Made by a program: the position numbers and the translations under genes. Below are positions 7,354-15,878 of a DNA stretch of 38,935 nucleotides, in pieces. This DNA comes from Candidatus Poribacteria bacterium (lineage in GTDB: Bacteria > Poribacteria > WGA-4E > WGA-3G), in assembly GCA_003635255.1 (NCBI GenBank), contig PYJC01000064.1, positions 1 to 38,935 on the forward strand, written 5' to 3'. The notes beneath the pieces are model-generated. The model saw nothing but the letters and a program-made list of their open reading frames with translations. It searched no databases and was not told the DNA's origin. The number at the start of each line of letters is the position of its first letter. Position 1 is the stretch's first letter.

Positions 7354-8238
7354 TCATTCAAGAATTTGTCTTAGAAATCCAGAATGTTTTTCTAAAAGTG
7401 CTTTTGCGTCCGTTGCGTTTAATTCCTCTGCGAGCATTACAATAGCAAGTTTTGCGCGACCACCAGCCTCTGCCAACGCCGCTTCAGCGGTCGCGGCATC
7501 TACTCCTGTAACGGTTTGAACAATCCGAATGCTCCGTGCGATCAGTTTCGTGTTAGAGGCGTTCACGTCTACCATTAGATTATTATAGACCTTGCCGAGT
7601 TTTATCATAGAGACGGTCGTGAGGATGTTCAGCACCAGTTTTGTGGCAGTTCCTGCTTTTAATCGAGTTGAACCCGTGATAATTTCCGGTCCGACGATCG
7701 GTGTGATGAAATGCGTTACCCATTCCTTTAATTGTTCCGGAGGCGGGACACAGCAGAGAAACATCGTCGTTGCGCCGATGGCGTGTGCTTCCTTCAAAGC
7801 CCCGATGACATAGGGTGTCTGTCCACTACTTGCAATCCCGACAAGTACATCTTGCGGTGTAAGTTGCCGTTCTCGGATAGCGTTGGCACCGCGTTCAGGT
7901 TTATCCTCCTCACCCTCGATCGAGCGACGCAAAGCGACATCGCCACCGGCAATTATCCCTTGGACCATCTCCGATGGTGTGCTGAAGGTCGGTGGGCATT
8001 CAGAAGCATCTAACACGCCAAGTCTACCACTTGTTCCCGCGCCTACATAAAATAATCTGCCACCTGCGCGAAACGCATCAACACATAAGTCAATAGCATG
8101 TGCGATTGCATCAGATTCTGCTTCTACTGCTGCGACTGCTTTCTGATCTTCTTCATGGAAAATCTGAACAATTTCTGAGGTTGACTTCAGATCGATGTCG
8201 GTGGAATTCGAGTTTCGCTGTTCTGTTGTGGCGTGCAT
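7354..8238 (-). CDS. murQ: N-acetylmuramic acid 6-phosphate etherase
   Basis: The 294-residue protein is full length for MurQ (about 300). It shows the SIS-domain phosphosugar site GRLFYVGAGTSGRLGVLDA, followed by SECPPTF and the IEGEED segment that carries the catalytic acidic residues. The GIASSGQTPYV and STRLKAGTATKLVLN motifs are typical of the family. MurQ cleaves the lactyl ether of MurNAc-6-phosphate to give GlcNAc-6-phosphate and D-lactate during cell-wall recycling in the cytosol. AAAGGAACGC precedes the ATG. The gene follows a BadF-type hexosamine kinase by 28 bases on the same strand, so kinase and etherase would act in sequence. Confidence 0.95.
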   Translation of the reverse strand: MHATTEQRNSNSTDIDLKSTSEIVQIFHEEDQKAVAAVEAESDAIAHAIDLCVDAFRAGGRLFYVGAGTSGRLGVLDASECPPTFSTPSEMVQGIIAGGDVALRRSIEGEEDKPERGANAIRERQLTPQDVLVGIASSGQTPYVIGALKEAHAIGATTMFLCCVPPPEQLKEWVTHFITPIVGPEIITGSTRLKAGTATKLVLNILTTVSMIKLGKVYNNLMVDVNASNTKLIARSIRIVQTVTGVDAATAEAALAEAGGRAKLAIVMLAEELNATDAKALLEKHSGFLRQILE

Positions 8239-8266
8239 GCGTTCCTTTACTCATGGCGATTTCCGA

Positions 8267-9175
8267 CTACAATATTGTCTGCGCTAATAACACGGCGCCG
8301 TACGCGGGTTCATGTTTTGGCAGTAGCACTGCTGCCTTTGGTTGAATCCTTGTAAGTCGATGGCGGAGTTTATCGGCAAACATCGGTTGATGGATAAGAT
8401 TGCCACCGCTGAGGACGATATCAAACGGTTCTATGAATTCTAATTGTTTAATCACACTCTCTGCAGCACAAACGAGTTCATTAGCGGCTTCGTCAACAAT
8501 TTCCATTGCAATCGCGTCCGTTGTTTGAGCGGTATTGAATATTACTTCTGCCAACTGTGCGATTTCATCTCGGCTTGCTGCATGTGTCCAGCGAATCAGT
8601 TCACTCGGTTCGTTGCGTTCAATCCTATCAAGAATTCGGTTCGTCAATTCGGTTGGTTTGCTTCTTCCATCAGCAGCACGAGCGACAGCCCGGAGCCCTT
8701 TTATAGCGATGTCGTAACCGCTGCCTTCATCACCGAGTAGATACCCCCATCCACTTGCGCGTGCTTCTTCGCCATTAGCGTTGATACCGTAGACGATAGC
8801 ACCGGTTCCAGAAATGACAATCATACCGTGCTGTTTTTCGATGCCGCCGATGAGTGCAATGTGTGCATCATGTGTCAGGATTCTTTGGTTTTTGCTGATG
8901 CCGAGTTCATCACAAATTTGCCCTACTATTTTTTGATCTTCAGCGCGCCCCAAGCCTGCCATTCCCAAACAGAAGCGGATAGGATTCATTGGTGAGATGT
9001 CTGCTTCTTCACAGAGTTTTCCGATGATGCTTTTCAAAACCGCTTGTGTTTTTGCCTCACCAACTACGTGGTAATTTGAGGGTCCCGACTGTACTTGTGC
9101 GAGACATTGTCCTGTTTCTGTCGTTAGGATACCAACTGTTCTCGTCCCGCCTCCATCAATTCCGACGATGTACAT
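8267..9175 (-). CDS. BadF/BadG-type N-acetylhexosamine kinase (GlcNAc or MurNAc kinase)
   Basis: The 302-residue protein belongs to the ASKHA fold family typified by human NAGK and bacterial MurK. It begins with the phosphate-1 motif GIDGGGTRT, followed by GLAGLGRAED, LTHDAHIAL, VISGTGAIVYG and WGYLLGDEGSGYDIA. Near the C-terminus FDIVLSGGNL is the adenosine motif. These enzymes phosphorylate GlcNAc and, in MurK, also MurNAc at C6, feeding MurQ. Being immediately upstream of murQ supports a MurNAc role, but the sugar specificity cannot be read from sequence. GGAATATT precedes the ATG. It is the first gene of a two-gene operon. Confidence 0.9.
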   Translation of the reverse strand: MYIVGIDGGGTRTVGILTTETGQCLAQVQSGPSNYHVVGEAKTQAVLKSIIGKLCEEADISPMNPIRFCLGMAGLGRAEDQKIVGQICDELGISKNQRILTHDAHIALIGGIEKQHGMIVISGTGAIVYGINANGEEARASGWGYLLGDEGSGYDIAIKGLRAVARAADGRSKPTELTNRILDRIERNEPSELIRWTHAASRDEIAQLAEVIFNTAQTTDAIAMEIVDEAANELVCAAESVIKQLEFIEPFDIVLSGGNLIHQPMFADKLRHRLTRIQPKAAVLLPKHEPAYGAVLLAQTIL

Positions 9176-9647
9176 AATATTCCAGTGTTAAGTAGCACCT
9201 CCAAAGTCGTTCAGTTCTCCGTTAATCTGTATCAGTTAAGATACATCTTTTGTGGGGATAGACGGTCACAGTATTAATACTTTGTTGGCACTGCCCTATT
9301 TCGTGCAGCTCGGAACTGAGGCATGCCCAATTTTGTGCAGGACTTTATCGCTATTCTCCGGAGCGTCCTATCAATGTTGTATTAGCCAAATCGGCATGAA
9401 ACTTGCTATACTTGCTATAACCGTACGCAGTTGTCAGCAACCGGAGATTGTTCTCCCGTAATTCCGATTTTCGCGTAAAATTCCTTGATGTAGGCACAAC
9501 TCCGAGCTTCACTGACGAGGTTTCAAATCTTGTCTATGAACTACTGTCAGTTGATAGATACTTGACGATCGACAATAACTTCTATATAATATAGTTTATC
9601 ACGATTCAGAAATGGATGCAATAAAAATTTATTCGAGGAGGATCAAA
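9176..9647. other. Divergent intergenic region
   Basis: This region lies between the minus-strand kinase/murQ operon and a plus-strand lipoprotein gene. An open frame at 9252-9461 has no recognisable family or ribosome site and is taken as chance. A perfect tandem pair ACTTGCTAT lies at 9401-9418, and a strong sigma-70-like promoter at 9562-9590. Confidence 0.6.
9562..9590 (+). promoter_or_regulatory. Sigma-70-type promoter for YCF48-like gene
   Basis: TTGACG (9562-9567) and a perfect TATAAT (9585-9590) are separated by exactly 17 bases. The predicted RNA start is about 50 bases before the ATG at 9648. This is the best promoter match in the window. Confidence 0.75.
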
Positions 9648-10589
9648 ATGCAGACGAAAAACTACCTCGCGCTTTTCATCCTATGTGGGGGTCTTTTCTA
9701 CCTCGGTTGTACGCAAGATTCGGTGCAGTTTGAGTGGCGACAGATCGAGAGTGGTACTGGAGAACATCTCTATGGGGTTCATTTTGTAGATGCGGAACAC
9801 GGATGGGCAGTCGGAACTGCTGGGACAATACTATCTACTGTCAATGGTGGAATGACTTGGACTGCGGGATCTGTGGCGAGAGAGACACTCACGCAAGTTA
9901 GTTTCACAACCCCGAATAACGGTTGGCTTTCGAGCATCGGAAAGGTGCAGTATACCGGTAGCGGCGGCACCTCATGGCGTGTGCAACACCAAGCCCGTGG
10001 TGAAGGTAAGAGACCTCCCGGTATTTTGGATCTATACTTTGTGAGTACAACCGAGGGCTGGGCAGTCGGGGGTTCCGGTACTATTCTCCACACAAAAGAC
10101 GGTGGCAGTCGTTGGGAAAGTTATAGAGACCTTTCAGATAAACATCTCTGGGGTGTCTATTTTGTCGATTTGAAACATGGATGGATTGTTGGTGAAGAGG
10201 GTGAAGTGCTGCATACGCGAGATGGCGGAGGACGGTGGGTTCGCCAGAGAAGTAATGTCGAGCAACCGCTATTTGCTGTCTACTTTGCGAATCCGACGCA
10301 TGGGTGGATTGTCGGTACAAATGGATTGATCCTGCGTACTGCTGATGGCGGAAAAGAGTGGCATCGACAGAAAACGCCTGTGAATCAGAGTTTACGAGAT
10401 ATAGCGTTCCGTGATGAGAGACGTGGCTGGGCAGTTGGTGAAAAAGGGTTAATTCTCCATACAACAGATGGTGGTATCCTGTGGAGTCGCTATCCTACAC
10501 CGGCGCAACATAACTTGCAGGACATCCATCTCCATAAAAACGCGGGTTGGATCGTCGGAGCGAAGGGGACAATCTTGCGGAGTTATTAG
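9648..10589 (+). CDS. YCF48/BNR-repeat lipoprotein
   Basis: The 313-residue product starts with a lipoprotein-type signal ending in FYLGC (Cys21). About seven beta-propeller repeats follow, built on the pattern 'f.d..hGWavG..G.il.T.dGG..W'; clear examples are HGWAVGTAGTILSTVNGG, GWAVGGSGTILHTKDGG, HGWIVGEEGEVLHTRDGG and GWAVGEKGLILHTTDGG. YCF48/HCF136-type propellers act as assembly or scaffolding factors in phototrophs. In non-phototrophs their role is unknown and they are often surface-exposed. AGGAGGATCAAA precedes the ATG at 9648, which I prefer over an in-frame ATG at 9612. The gene ends three bases from a convergent gene. Confidence 0.85.
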   Translation: MQTKNYLALFILCGGLFYLGCTQDSVQFEWRQIESGTGEHLYGVHFVDAEHGWAVGTAGTILSTVNGGMTWTAGSVARETLTQVSFTTPNNGWLSSIGKVQYTGSGGTSWRVQHQARGEGKRPPGILDLYFVSTTEGWAVGGSGTILHTKDGGSRWESYRDLSDKHLWGVYFVDLKHGWIVGEEGEVLHTRDGGGRWVRQRSNVEQPLFAVYFANPTHGWIVGTNGLILRTADGGKEWHRQKTPVNQSLRDIAFRDERRGWAVGEKGLILHTTDGGILWSRYPTPAQHNLQDIHLHKNAGWIVGAKGTILRSY

Positions 10590-10592
10590 CGT

Positions 10593-10979
10593 TCAAATCC
10601 CTAACGAATTTTTAATTTTTATTAGCCAGATCGATAAACAGAGGATAACCCCGCTGATAACAATCAAATTTCGAGTTACAGGTGAATGACGGATCCAAGT
10701 ATTTTTTAGCCGGACGGGAAAGAATGCCCCTGCAATTGCCAATCCAATAATGAAAAAAGAGAATGGATGGTAACTCCAGGCAACACTGAATTTCCCCTGA
10801 ACTAAAGCAACACATGCGCGCGTCATTCCACACCCTGGGCAGGGAATGTCGGTCACCGAATGAAATATACAGGGAATCAGCGTAACCTCTGCAGGTGATA
10901 TTTCAGACATTGCGGTGTAAAGCCCTATTACACCGAGTCCAATAAGTAGTAGGCGCGCGAGAGACGTATTGTTAAACAT
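10593..10979 (-). CDS. DUF2752 membrane protein
   Basis: The 128-residue protein carries the DUF2752 signature CPGCGMTRAC (residues 47-56), followed by GKFSVAWSYHPFSFF and three or four hydrophobic segments. Its function is not known; the Cys motif could bind metal or form disulfides. Its ATG overlaps the end of the upstream DUF4234 gene by 8 bases (ATGTTTAA), so translation is probably coupled. The open frame extends further upstream, but that part lies inside the DUF4234 gene and has no hydrophobic character. Confidence 0.85.
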   Translation of the reverse strand: MFNNTSLARLLLIGLGVIGLYTAMSEISPAEVTLIPCIFHSVTDIPCPGCGMTRACVALVQGKFSVAWSYHPFSFFIIGLAIAGAFFPVRLKNTWIRHSPVTRNLIVISGVILCLSIWLIKIKNSLGI

Positions 10980-11358
10980 TAGGCGTTCGTTCGTAGAGTC
11001 TGTTAATTTGGTGCTGCTGAACGGCAAGTGAAGCGATACCGACACCGAAAATTGCTAACAGCACACAGATGATTGGTAGGCTTGAATCGAATACCAAATC
11101 ATTATCGGCTTGTACGGTATTAATACCGTTTGCCATCTTGTACTCATAATAGATACCGTAGATGCCACAAGTGATAATCGAAAGAAGAAGCCACAACCCA
11201 AAAGAATACTCATCTCTCTTCAGCCAAGCATTGAGCGTCGCCATCTGCTTGTATTGCCAATAAAGTCCATAGATACCACAGGTAAGCAAGGACACCAAAA
11301 TCCCAATTACGATATTCCGTCTACCTTCATACTCTGGATACGGGTATTGGTTAAGCAT
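10972..11358 (-). CDS. DUF4234 membrane protein
   Basis: The 128-residue protein contains two similar halves: LTCGIYGLYWQYKQMATLN and IITCGIYGIYYEYKMANGIN. This TCGIYGxYY repeat is typical of DUF4234, and a further hydrophobic helix follows. The function is unknown. DUF4234/TM2-like and DUF2752 genes are often found together. The start chosen at 11358 has GGAG six bases upstream; an ATG at 11370 is also in frame and would add four residues. A perfect 7-bp palindrome lies directly upstream. Confidence 0.82.
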   Translation of the reverse strand: MLNQYPYPEYEGRRNIVIGILVSLLTCGIYGLYWQYKQMATLNAWLKRDEYSFGLWLLLSIITCGIYGIYYEYKMANGINTVQADNDLVFDSSLPIICVLLAIFGVGIASLAVQQHQINRLYERTPNV

Positions 11359-11375
11359 AACGTTCTCCATTGTGA

Positions 11376-11392
11376 AAGCGTTCCCAACGCTT
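11376..11392. promoter_or_regulatory. Perfect palindrome upstream of DUF4234 gene
   Basis: AAGCGTT-CCC-AACGCTT is a perfect 7-bp inverted repeat with a three-base centre, 6 bases before the ATG at 11370 and 18 before the one at 11358. It could be a repressor site or an mRNA hairpin masking initiation. Confidence 0.45.
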
Positions 11393-11486
11393 GTTACACA
11401 TTCTTTTTTTAATATTATAATTTTCTAATTGCCCACTGTCCGGAACGGGCAGAGCCACCCGTTTTGTAACCATTTTATCATAGACC

Positions 11487-12524
11487 CTATTCACGCGGGA
11501 GTGAAATTGTATCGGGAACGACAATCTCGCCAGCAATGATTTTTGCTTTTAGTGATTCAACCGTTGCTATGATGTCATCCGAAAGCAGCGGTTGATTATG
11601 TTCATCAACGGCATAGTTAACACCGCCATCTGCTATCCCGAAGTAACGGATACCTGCCATAAAATTCCCCTCAGCGGTTTCGCCGATGATGCGCTGCACA
11701 GAAGTTGGAATCTCTTTTGTCATGCTTGTCAAGACAATTCCGGGTGCAAGATGGTTACCGTTGGAGTCAACCCAAATAATAAACTTTTGTTGTTCTTGTG
11801 CCGCTTCAAGTACGCCCTGCCCGGATCCGCCAGCGGCGACGTAAATCACATCAACTCCACCCGCATATTGTGCTAAAGCCAGTTCTTTTGCTTTTTCCGG
11901 TTGACCGAAACCTGTCGCATCTTTGCTAATGTATTCTATAGTGATTTTCGCCTCTGGATTGACCGCGTGAATCCCCGCAACGTAGCCTGCTTCAAATTCT
12001 TGTAACAGTGGAACATCTGCACCTCCGATGTAACCGATTTTGCTGCTTTCCGATTTTAATCCCGCAATTGCTCCAACCAGAAATGACCCTTCATTGGATT
12101 TATAGTTCACTGAAGCCACATTTGGAATATCCAGTACAACATCAAAAATTGCAAATTTGACATCAGGAAATTCGGGTGCTACACGAGCAAGCACGTCTCC
12201 CATCTGATAACCTGCCGTCAAAACAAGTTCTGAATTTTGTGCTGCATCTCTTATGAGCATCTCTGTCGCTGCGGGATCGTTTTCCATACCGTTTACTTCG
12301 GTTAATGTAATTCCGAGTTCTCCCTCCGCAGTCCGGACGCCGATATGAAAGGCATCACAGTAGGCTGCGGAACCGACGCAGTCGCTGGGATATATCATGG
12401 TTACACGGAGTGGTGTGCTTGATGGTTCGGGGGGGATTACGTCCTGACCCCTTCCGCAACCACAGATTAAAAGTAATCCGAATGCTAAGAAAAGGTATTT
12501 ACTCAGAACACTTAAACTTTTCAT
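11487..12524 (-). CDS. BMP/Med-family substrate-binding lipoprotein
   Basis: The 345-residue precursor has a lipoprotein signal ending in LLICGC (probably Cys23). The family features are VTMIYPSD, a DAFHIGVRTAEGELG stretch, NSELVLTAGYQMGDVLARVAPEFPDVKFAI-type segments, and GSFLVGAIAGLKSESSKIGYIGG followed by a VDVIYVAAGGSGQG nucleoside-type site. Members bind purine nucleosides or other small solutes for an ABC importer (PnrA/TmpC type). No ATPase or permease gene is nearby, so it is an orphan binding protein here. The ATG at 12524 follows GAGAGGGAAC; an upstream in-frame TTG overlaps that ribosome site and is rejected. Confidence 0.88.
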   Translation of the reverse strand: MKSLSVLSKYLFLAFGLLLICGCGRGQDVIPPEPSSTPLRVTMIYPSDCVGSAAYCDAFHIGVRTAEGELGITLTEVNGMENDPAATEMLIRDAAQNSELVLTAGYQMGDVLARVAPEFPDVKFAIFDVVLDIPNVASVNYKSNEGSFLVGAIAGLKSESSKIGYIGGADVPLLQEFEAGYVAGIHAVNPEAKITIEYISKDATGFGQPEKAKELALAQYAGGVDVIYVAAGGSGQGVLEAAQEQQKFIIWVDSNGNHLAPGIVLTSMTKEIPTSVQRIIGETAEGNFMAGIRYFGIADGGVNYAVDEHNQPLLSDDIIATVESLKAKIIAGEIVVPDTISLPRE

Positions 12525-12596
12525 GTTCCCTCTCAAAAAATTTTATGATTAATACGAAATTTGAAAAATCGCTTCATTAAGGAAGTGAAGCAGCAG

Positions 12597-14216
12597 TTAC
12601 ACGCCTATCGCATATCCATCGCGCCGCGGGTCAGCACCGCCCATGAAGCTTCCTTCTTCAGGATCAAAAGCGATACCGTGGCCGCCTCCGACGGTTGCTG
12701 TCCAGTCAGGTAACACCTCTATATCATGCCCGCGCGCTGCTAAGGCTGCACGTACCGCAGCAGGAATACGTCCCTCCATACTGACATGTGTACCTGGATT
12801 TACCAATCGAATACGTGGTGCCTCAATCGCTGCTTGAACGTTCATCCCGTGCTCAATTAGATTCAACACCATCTGCAGGGTTGTCTGAAGGATACCGTGG
12901 CTACCCGGTGTACCGATAGCGGCGAACGGATTGCCATCCTTCCACACTTGGCACGGCGACATGCACATCTCTATCCGCTTATGCGGTCCAACAGCGTTCG
13001 GACTCTCTGGGATTCTATCAAACCAGTTCATAAAATTGTTGAGAAACATTCCCGTTGAGCCGAGAATTACGCCTGAGCCGAAGGGTTGACCAAGGCTCTG
13101 TGTCACAGCGACGATATTGCCTTCCGCGTCGGCGGTGTCAAAGTGGGTTGTGCATTCGGTTGTCCAGTCGTTAGCGATGATCTCACCCGGAAGTTTGTCC
13201 TTTGACCAGCGTTCACCACCGCTGACTGCAGCCTGTTCACTGATGCGCTCGCGTTGCGCCCGCGCATAGTCTTTAGATAATAAGCGTTCAATCGGTGGGT
13301 TTGGACGCGGGGCGTATTCGGCTCTATCCGCGCTCGCCAGCTTAATCGCTTCAATCAGTAGATGCAAGTATTCTGGCGTGTTGTGTCCAAGTTCACCGAG
13401 CGCATCGTTTTCTAAAATATTCAATGTCTCCAGATATTGAAAACCTGAACACGGTGGCGGTGGACAGTAGACTTCGTAATCTTTGTAGGTAACAGAGATA
13501 GGTTCCTGCCACTCCACTTCAAAGTCAGCCAAATCCTTTTCGGTAATCAGTCCGTCGGTCTCTTGGGAAAAACGGACAATCTCTTTGGCAATGTCGCCGC
13601 GATAGAACGCCTCTGCACCACCTTCAGCGACCTGTCGAAATGTGTTTGCCAAATCCTTTTGCACCAATATCTCGCCGGGATGTGGGGTTCTACCTCGCGA
13701 GGCGATAACCTCTGCGGCCCTTTCCGAGAAATAGTGGTATGCGCCTGCCATGAATTCTGCATTCTTGACGGTGACGGCGTACCCATTTTCAGCCAATTCA
13801 ATCGCTGGTGCAAAGACATCTGCGTGATCCATACTCCCATAGTGCTCTAAGAGTGCCAACCATCCACCACATCCGCCCGGAACCATCCCTGCCCGAATGC
13901 CAATCTGCTGACTTTCGAGTGTCGGATAGACATCCAGCGTCGCTGCGTAAGGTGCAGTACCCAGATAATCTATCACGCGATGTGCTTTTTCCTTCGCACT
14001 ATAAATCAACATGTACCCATTGCCAGCAATGCCGGACATATAAGGTTCAACGACGTTGAGTGTCGAAGCGACTGCGACTGCTGCATCAAACGCATTGCCA
14101 CCAGCAAGCAATATGCGTGCGCCAGCAAGGCTGGCAAGCGGATGCGCACTTGTCGCCATACCACGTGTCCCTGTTACAGTAGATCGGTGGGTTGTGCCGT
14201 GTGATGGAAAAGCCAT
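12597..14216 (-). CDS. Gamma-glutamyltransferase family protein
   Basis: The 539-residue protein has the GGT precursor layout. Near the N-terminus is MATSAHPLASLAGARILLAG, with GGNAFDAAVA and the VEPYMSGIAGNGYML region. A linker then leads to the autocleavage site: the nucleophile Thr356 in CTTHFD starts the small subunit. SQSLG-like VTQSLGQPFGSG and GGHG follow. GGTs normally cleave glutathione outside the cytosol, but no signal peptide is visible, so a cytosolic role or a different gamma-glutamyl or acyl substrate is likely. The oxyanion segment reads TPGSHGI in place of the usual 'PGGs.I'. The gene stands alone on its strand after a glutaredoxin-like gene. Confidence 0.9.
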   Translation of the reverse strand: MAFPSHGTTHRSTVTGTRGMATSAHPLASLAGARILLAGGNAFDAAVAVASTLNVVEPYMSGIAGNGYMLIYSAKEKAHRVIDYLGTAPYAATLDVYPTLESQQIGIRAGMVPGGCGGWLALLEHYGSMDHADVFAPAIELAENGYAVTVKNAEFMAGAYHYFSERAAEVIASRGRTPHPGEILVQKDLANTFRQVAEGGAEAFYRGDIAKEIVRFSQETDGLITEKDLADFEVEWQEPISVTYKDYEVYCPPPPCSGFQYLETLNILENDALGELGHNTPEYLHLLIEAIKLASADRAEYAPRPNPPIERLLSKDYARAQRERISEQAAVSGGERWSKDKLPGEIIANDWTTECTTHFDTADAEGNIVAVTQSLGQPFGSGVILGSTGMFLNNFMNWFDRIPESPNAVGPHKRIEMCMSPCQVWKDGNPFAAIGTPGSHGILQTTLQMVLNLIEHGMNVQAAIEAPRIRLVNPGTHVSMEGRIPAAVRAALAARGHDIEVLPDWTATVGGGHGIAFDPEEGSFMGGADPRRDGYAIGV

Positions 14217-14276
14217 GCTTATCTCCTTGTTCTTTTGTATGGCAAATTTTAGAATAGGCGAAGTTATAAACCTTGC

Positions 14277-14561
14277 CTACCTATTTGAGGTTATAAATTT
14301 CTGAAACCGGTGCCACCATAGCTGCCACATTAGTTTCCAATATGTGGCACGATGCACAAAAAGTTGTTGTCCATCCAATTCAAGTACAGGTATCAAATGC
14401 TTATATTTTGTAAATAATCCCAAATTTTTTGTGATGTCAATTTCCTTTATTGCCACAAATGATGTCTTCGCTCCGATGCTTTGCAGCACGGCCTTTGCCT
14501 CGTCACAGAGTGGGCAATCCGGTTTCGTGTAGAACTGGAGTTGCATCGGTTCAGTTTTCAT
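14277..14561 (-). CDS. Glutaredoxin-like (DUF836) thiol protein
   Basis: The 94-residue protein starts with LQFYTKPDCPLCDEAK, a thioredoxin-fold beta-alpha start with a CPLC active site (Cys16 and Cys19). It continues with a KEIDITKN strand and the cis-Pro segment LIPVLELDG. DUF836/glutaredoxin-like proteins carry out thiol-disulfide exchange. I chose the ATG at 14561; the frame continues to a TTG at 14600 without a ribosome site. No clear Shine-Dalgarno is seen. It lies upstream of the gamma-glutamyltransferase gene on the same strand with a 60-base gap, so a shared link to glutathione or low-molecular-weight thiols is possible. Confidence 0.82.
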   Translation of the reverse strand: MKTEPMQLQFYTKPDCPLCDEAKAVLQSIGAKTSFVAIKEIDITKNLGLFTKYKHLIPVLELDGQQLFVHRATYWKLMWQLWWHRFQKFITSNR

Positions 14562-14888
14562 TTTTTTTATTATGTATCTCTGGTCTGAAGAAACACCCAA
14601 GCAATACGCAGAATACGCAGAATACGCAGAATACGCAGAATACGCAGAAATACCCTATCAAAAACACCCTATCAAAAACGCCCTTCCACTTCGTTTCGGG
14701 CAGGTTTCCAGTTAAGTACGCCCGGAATTGAGGCGTATGACGTTTATCAAAAGTTCCATACTTTAGAGTTTAGCACAAGTAACCAAAAATCGCACTCATT
14801 TTTTATATCAACCAATATAGATTCTATGATAAAATCATGTTAGAACTTACTCTATGTTTTTGATAATCATATTTAAGGAGAAAAAGGC
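14562..14888. other. Intergenic region with tandem repeats
   Basis: This 327-base divergent gap between the glutaredoxin-like gene and the Gfo/Idh gene has no coding support. It holds a 9-bp tandem array at 14603-14647, a direct repeat of ACCCTATCAAAAAC near 14652-14680, and an AT-rich stretch around 14795-14880 likely to contain the plus-strand promoter. Confidence 0.6.
14603..14647. repeat. Five perfect copies of AATACGCAG
   Basis: Five uninterrupted 9-bp units run from 14603 to 14647. The period is a multiple of three, which creates a spurious open frame of Asn-Thr-Gln repeats. The perfect identity suggests recent slippage, and copy number may vary between strains. Confidence 0.9.
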
Positions 14889-15878
14889 GTGAAAATGAGA
14901 CTTGCACAATACGGTATTTCCCACGACCACGCTTCGGGAAAAGCCCGCGTGATGAAGGAAAGTGACGAGATTGACTTCGCCGGAGTCTTTGAGCCATCAG
15001 CAGAAGTCCGAGAGACGCTGGGTCAAACCTCCACCTATGAAGGGGTTCACTGGTTTACGTCCAAAGAAGAGATACTTGAAGATGAAACAATCGTTGGGGT
15101 TGCGGCGCAGGGACGTGTGTCGCAGAACCTCACCTTTGCACGGGAGATTCTTGAACACGACAAGCATGTGTGGTTTGATAAACCTGCGGGTGATAACCTC
15201 GATGAATTTCGAGAGGTTTTGGACATTGCCCGCGACAGAAAGCTTCTCGTTCAACTCGGTTATATGTTCCGATACAATGCTGGCTTTCAGTTTATCCTTG
15301 ATTGGGTGCACTCCGGCAAACTCGGTGATATTTTTTCTGTTCGGGGCCGCATCTCATCAGGGCCTTCAAACGACGCACATTGGCAGCGCTGGGATTCGCT
15401 CGGTGAGCATTCGGGAGGTATTATGTTTATCCTTGCTTGTCATCTCACCGATATTATTGTTGCATTGCTCGGACGCCCCACACGGGTGACACCCTTTTCG
15501 AGGCACGACGGACATGACGTGCCGTGGTATCGGAACAATACAGCGGCTGTATTTGAATATCCGAGAGCGTTAGCGATCCTTGAGTCAACATCATTGGAAG
15601 TCGATTCGGGAAAATCAAGACGATTGGAAGTCTACGGGACACGCGGGAGCGCGATTCTTGAACCGCTTGAACCGCCAGCGTTGCGGTTGTGTCTTGACGA
15701 GGAGCGGGATGGGTATGTGAAGGGTTGGCAGACAGTGCCTGTGGAACCGCGACCGCGTTATGTAGAAAGCCTTCGGGCATTTGTCGCCGATATTCGGGGC
15801 GAGAAATCCCCTGATCGTTCGCTTGAGCACGAGTTTACGGTTCAGGAAACGGTGCTGCGGGCGGCAGGATTACGATAA
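14889..15878 (+). CDS. Gfo/Idh/MocA-family NAD(P)-dependent oxidoreductase
   Basis: The 329-residue protein has the two-domain layout of the family: an N-terminal Rossmann domain, the conserved lysine motif in VWFDKPAG (residues 95-101, the 'EKP' position), and a C-terminal beta-sheet domain with GGIMFILACHLTDII supplying the catalytic-region His. The nucleotide loop reads QYGISHDHASG in place of the usual GxGxxG, which is unusual. Members oxidise or reduce sugars, inositols or other cyclic polyols. AAGGAG at 14875-14880 stands 8 bases before the GTG start; an ATG two codons later would be 14 bases away. The gene ends 16 bases from the convergent sigma-WD40 gene. Confidence 0.87.
   Translation: MKMRLAQYGISHDHASGKARVMKESDEIDFAGVFEPSAEVRETLGQTSTYEGVHWFTSKEEILEDETIVGVAAQGRVSQNLTFAREILEHDKHVWFDKPAGDNLDEFREVLDIARDRKLLVQLGYMFRYNAGFQFILDWVHSGKLGDIFSVRGRISSGPSNDAHWQRWDSLGEHSGGIMFILACHLTDIIVALLGRPTRVTPFSRHDGHDVPWYRNNTAAVFEYPRALAILESTSLEVDSGKSRRLEVYGTRGSAILEPLEPPALRLCLDEERDGYVKGWQTVPVEPRPRYVESLRAFVADIRGEKSPDRSLEHEFTVQETVLRAAGLR

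Noticed and set aside
9252..9461. 69-residue open frame upstream of the YCF48-like gene
   Set aside because: No ribosome site, no recognisable domain, and it lies between divergent genes before a clear promoter.
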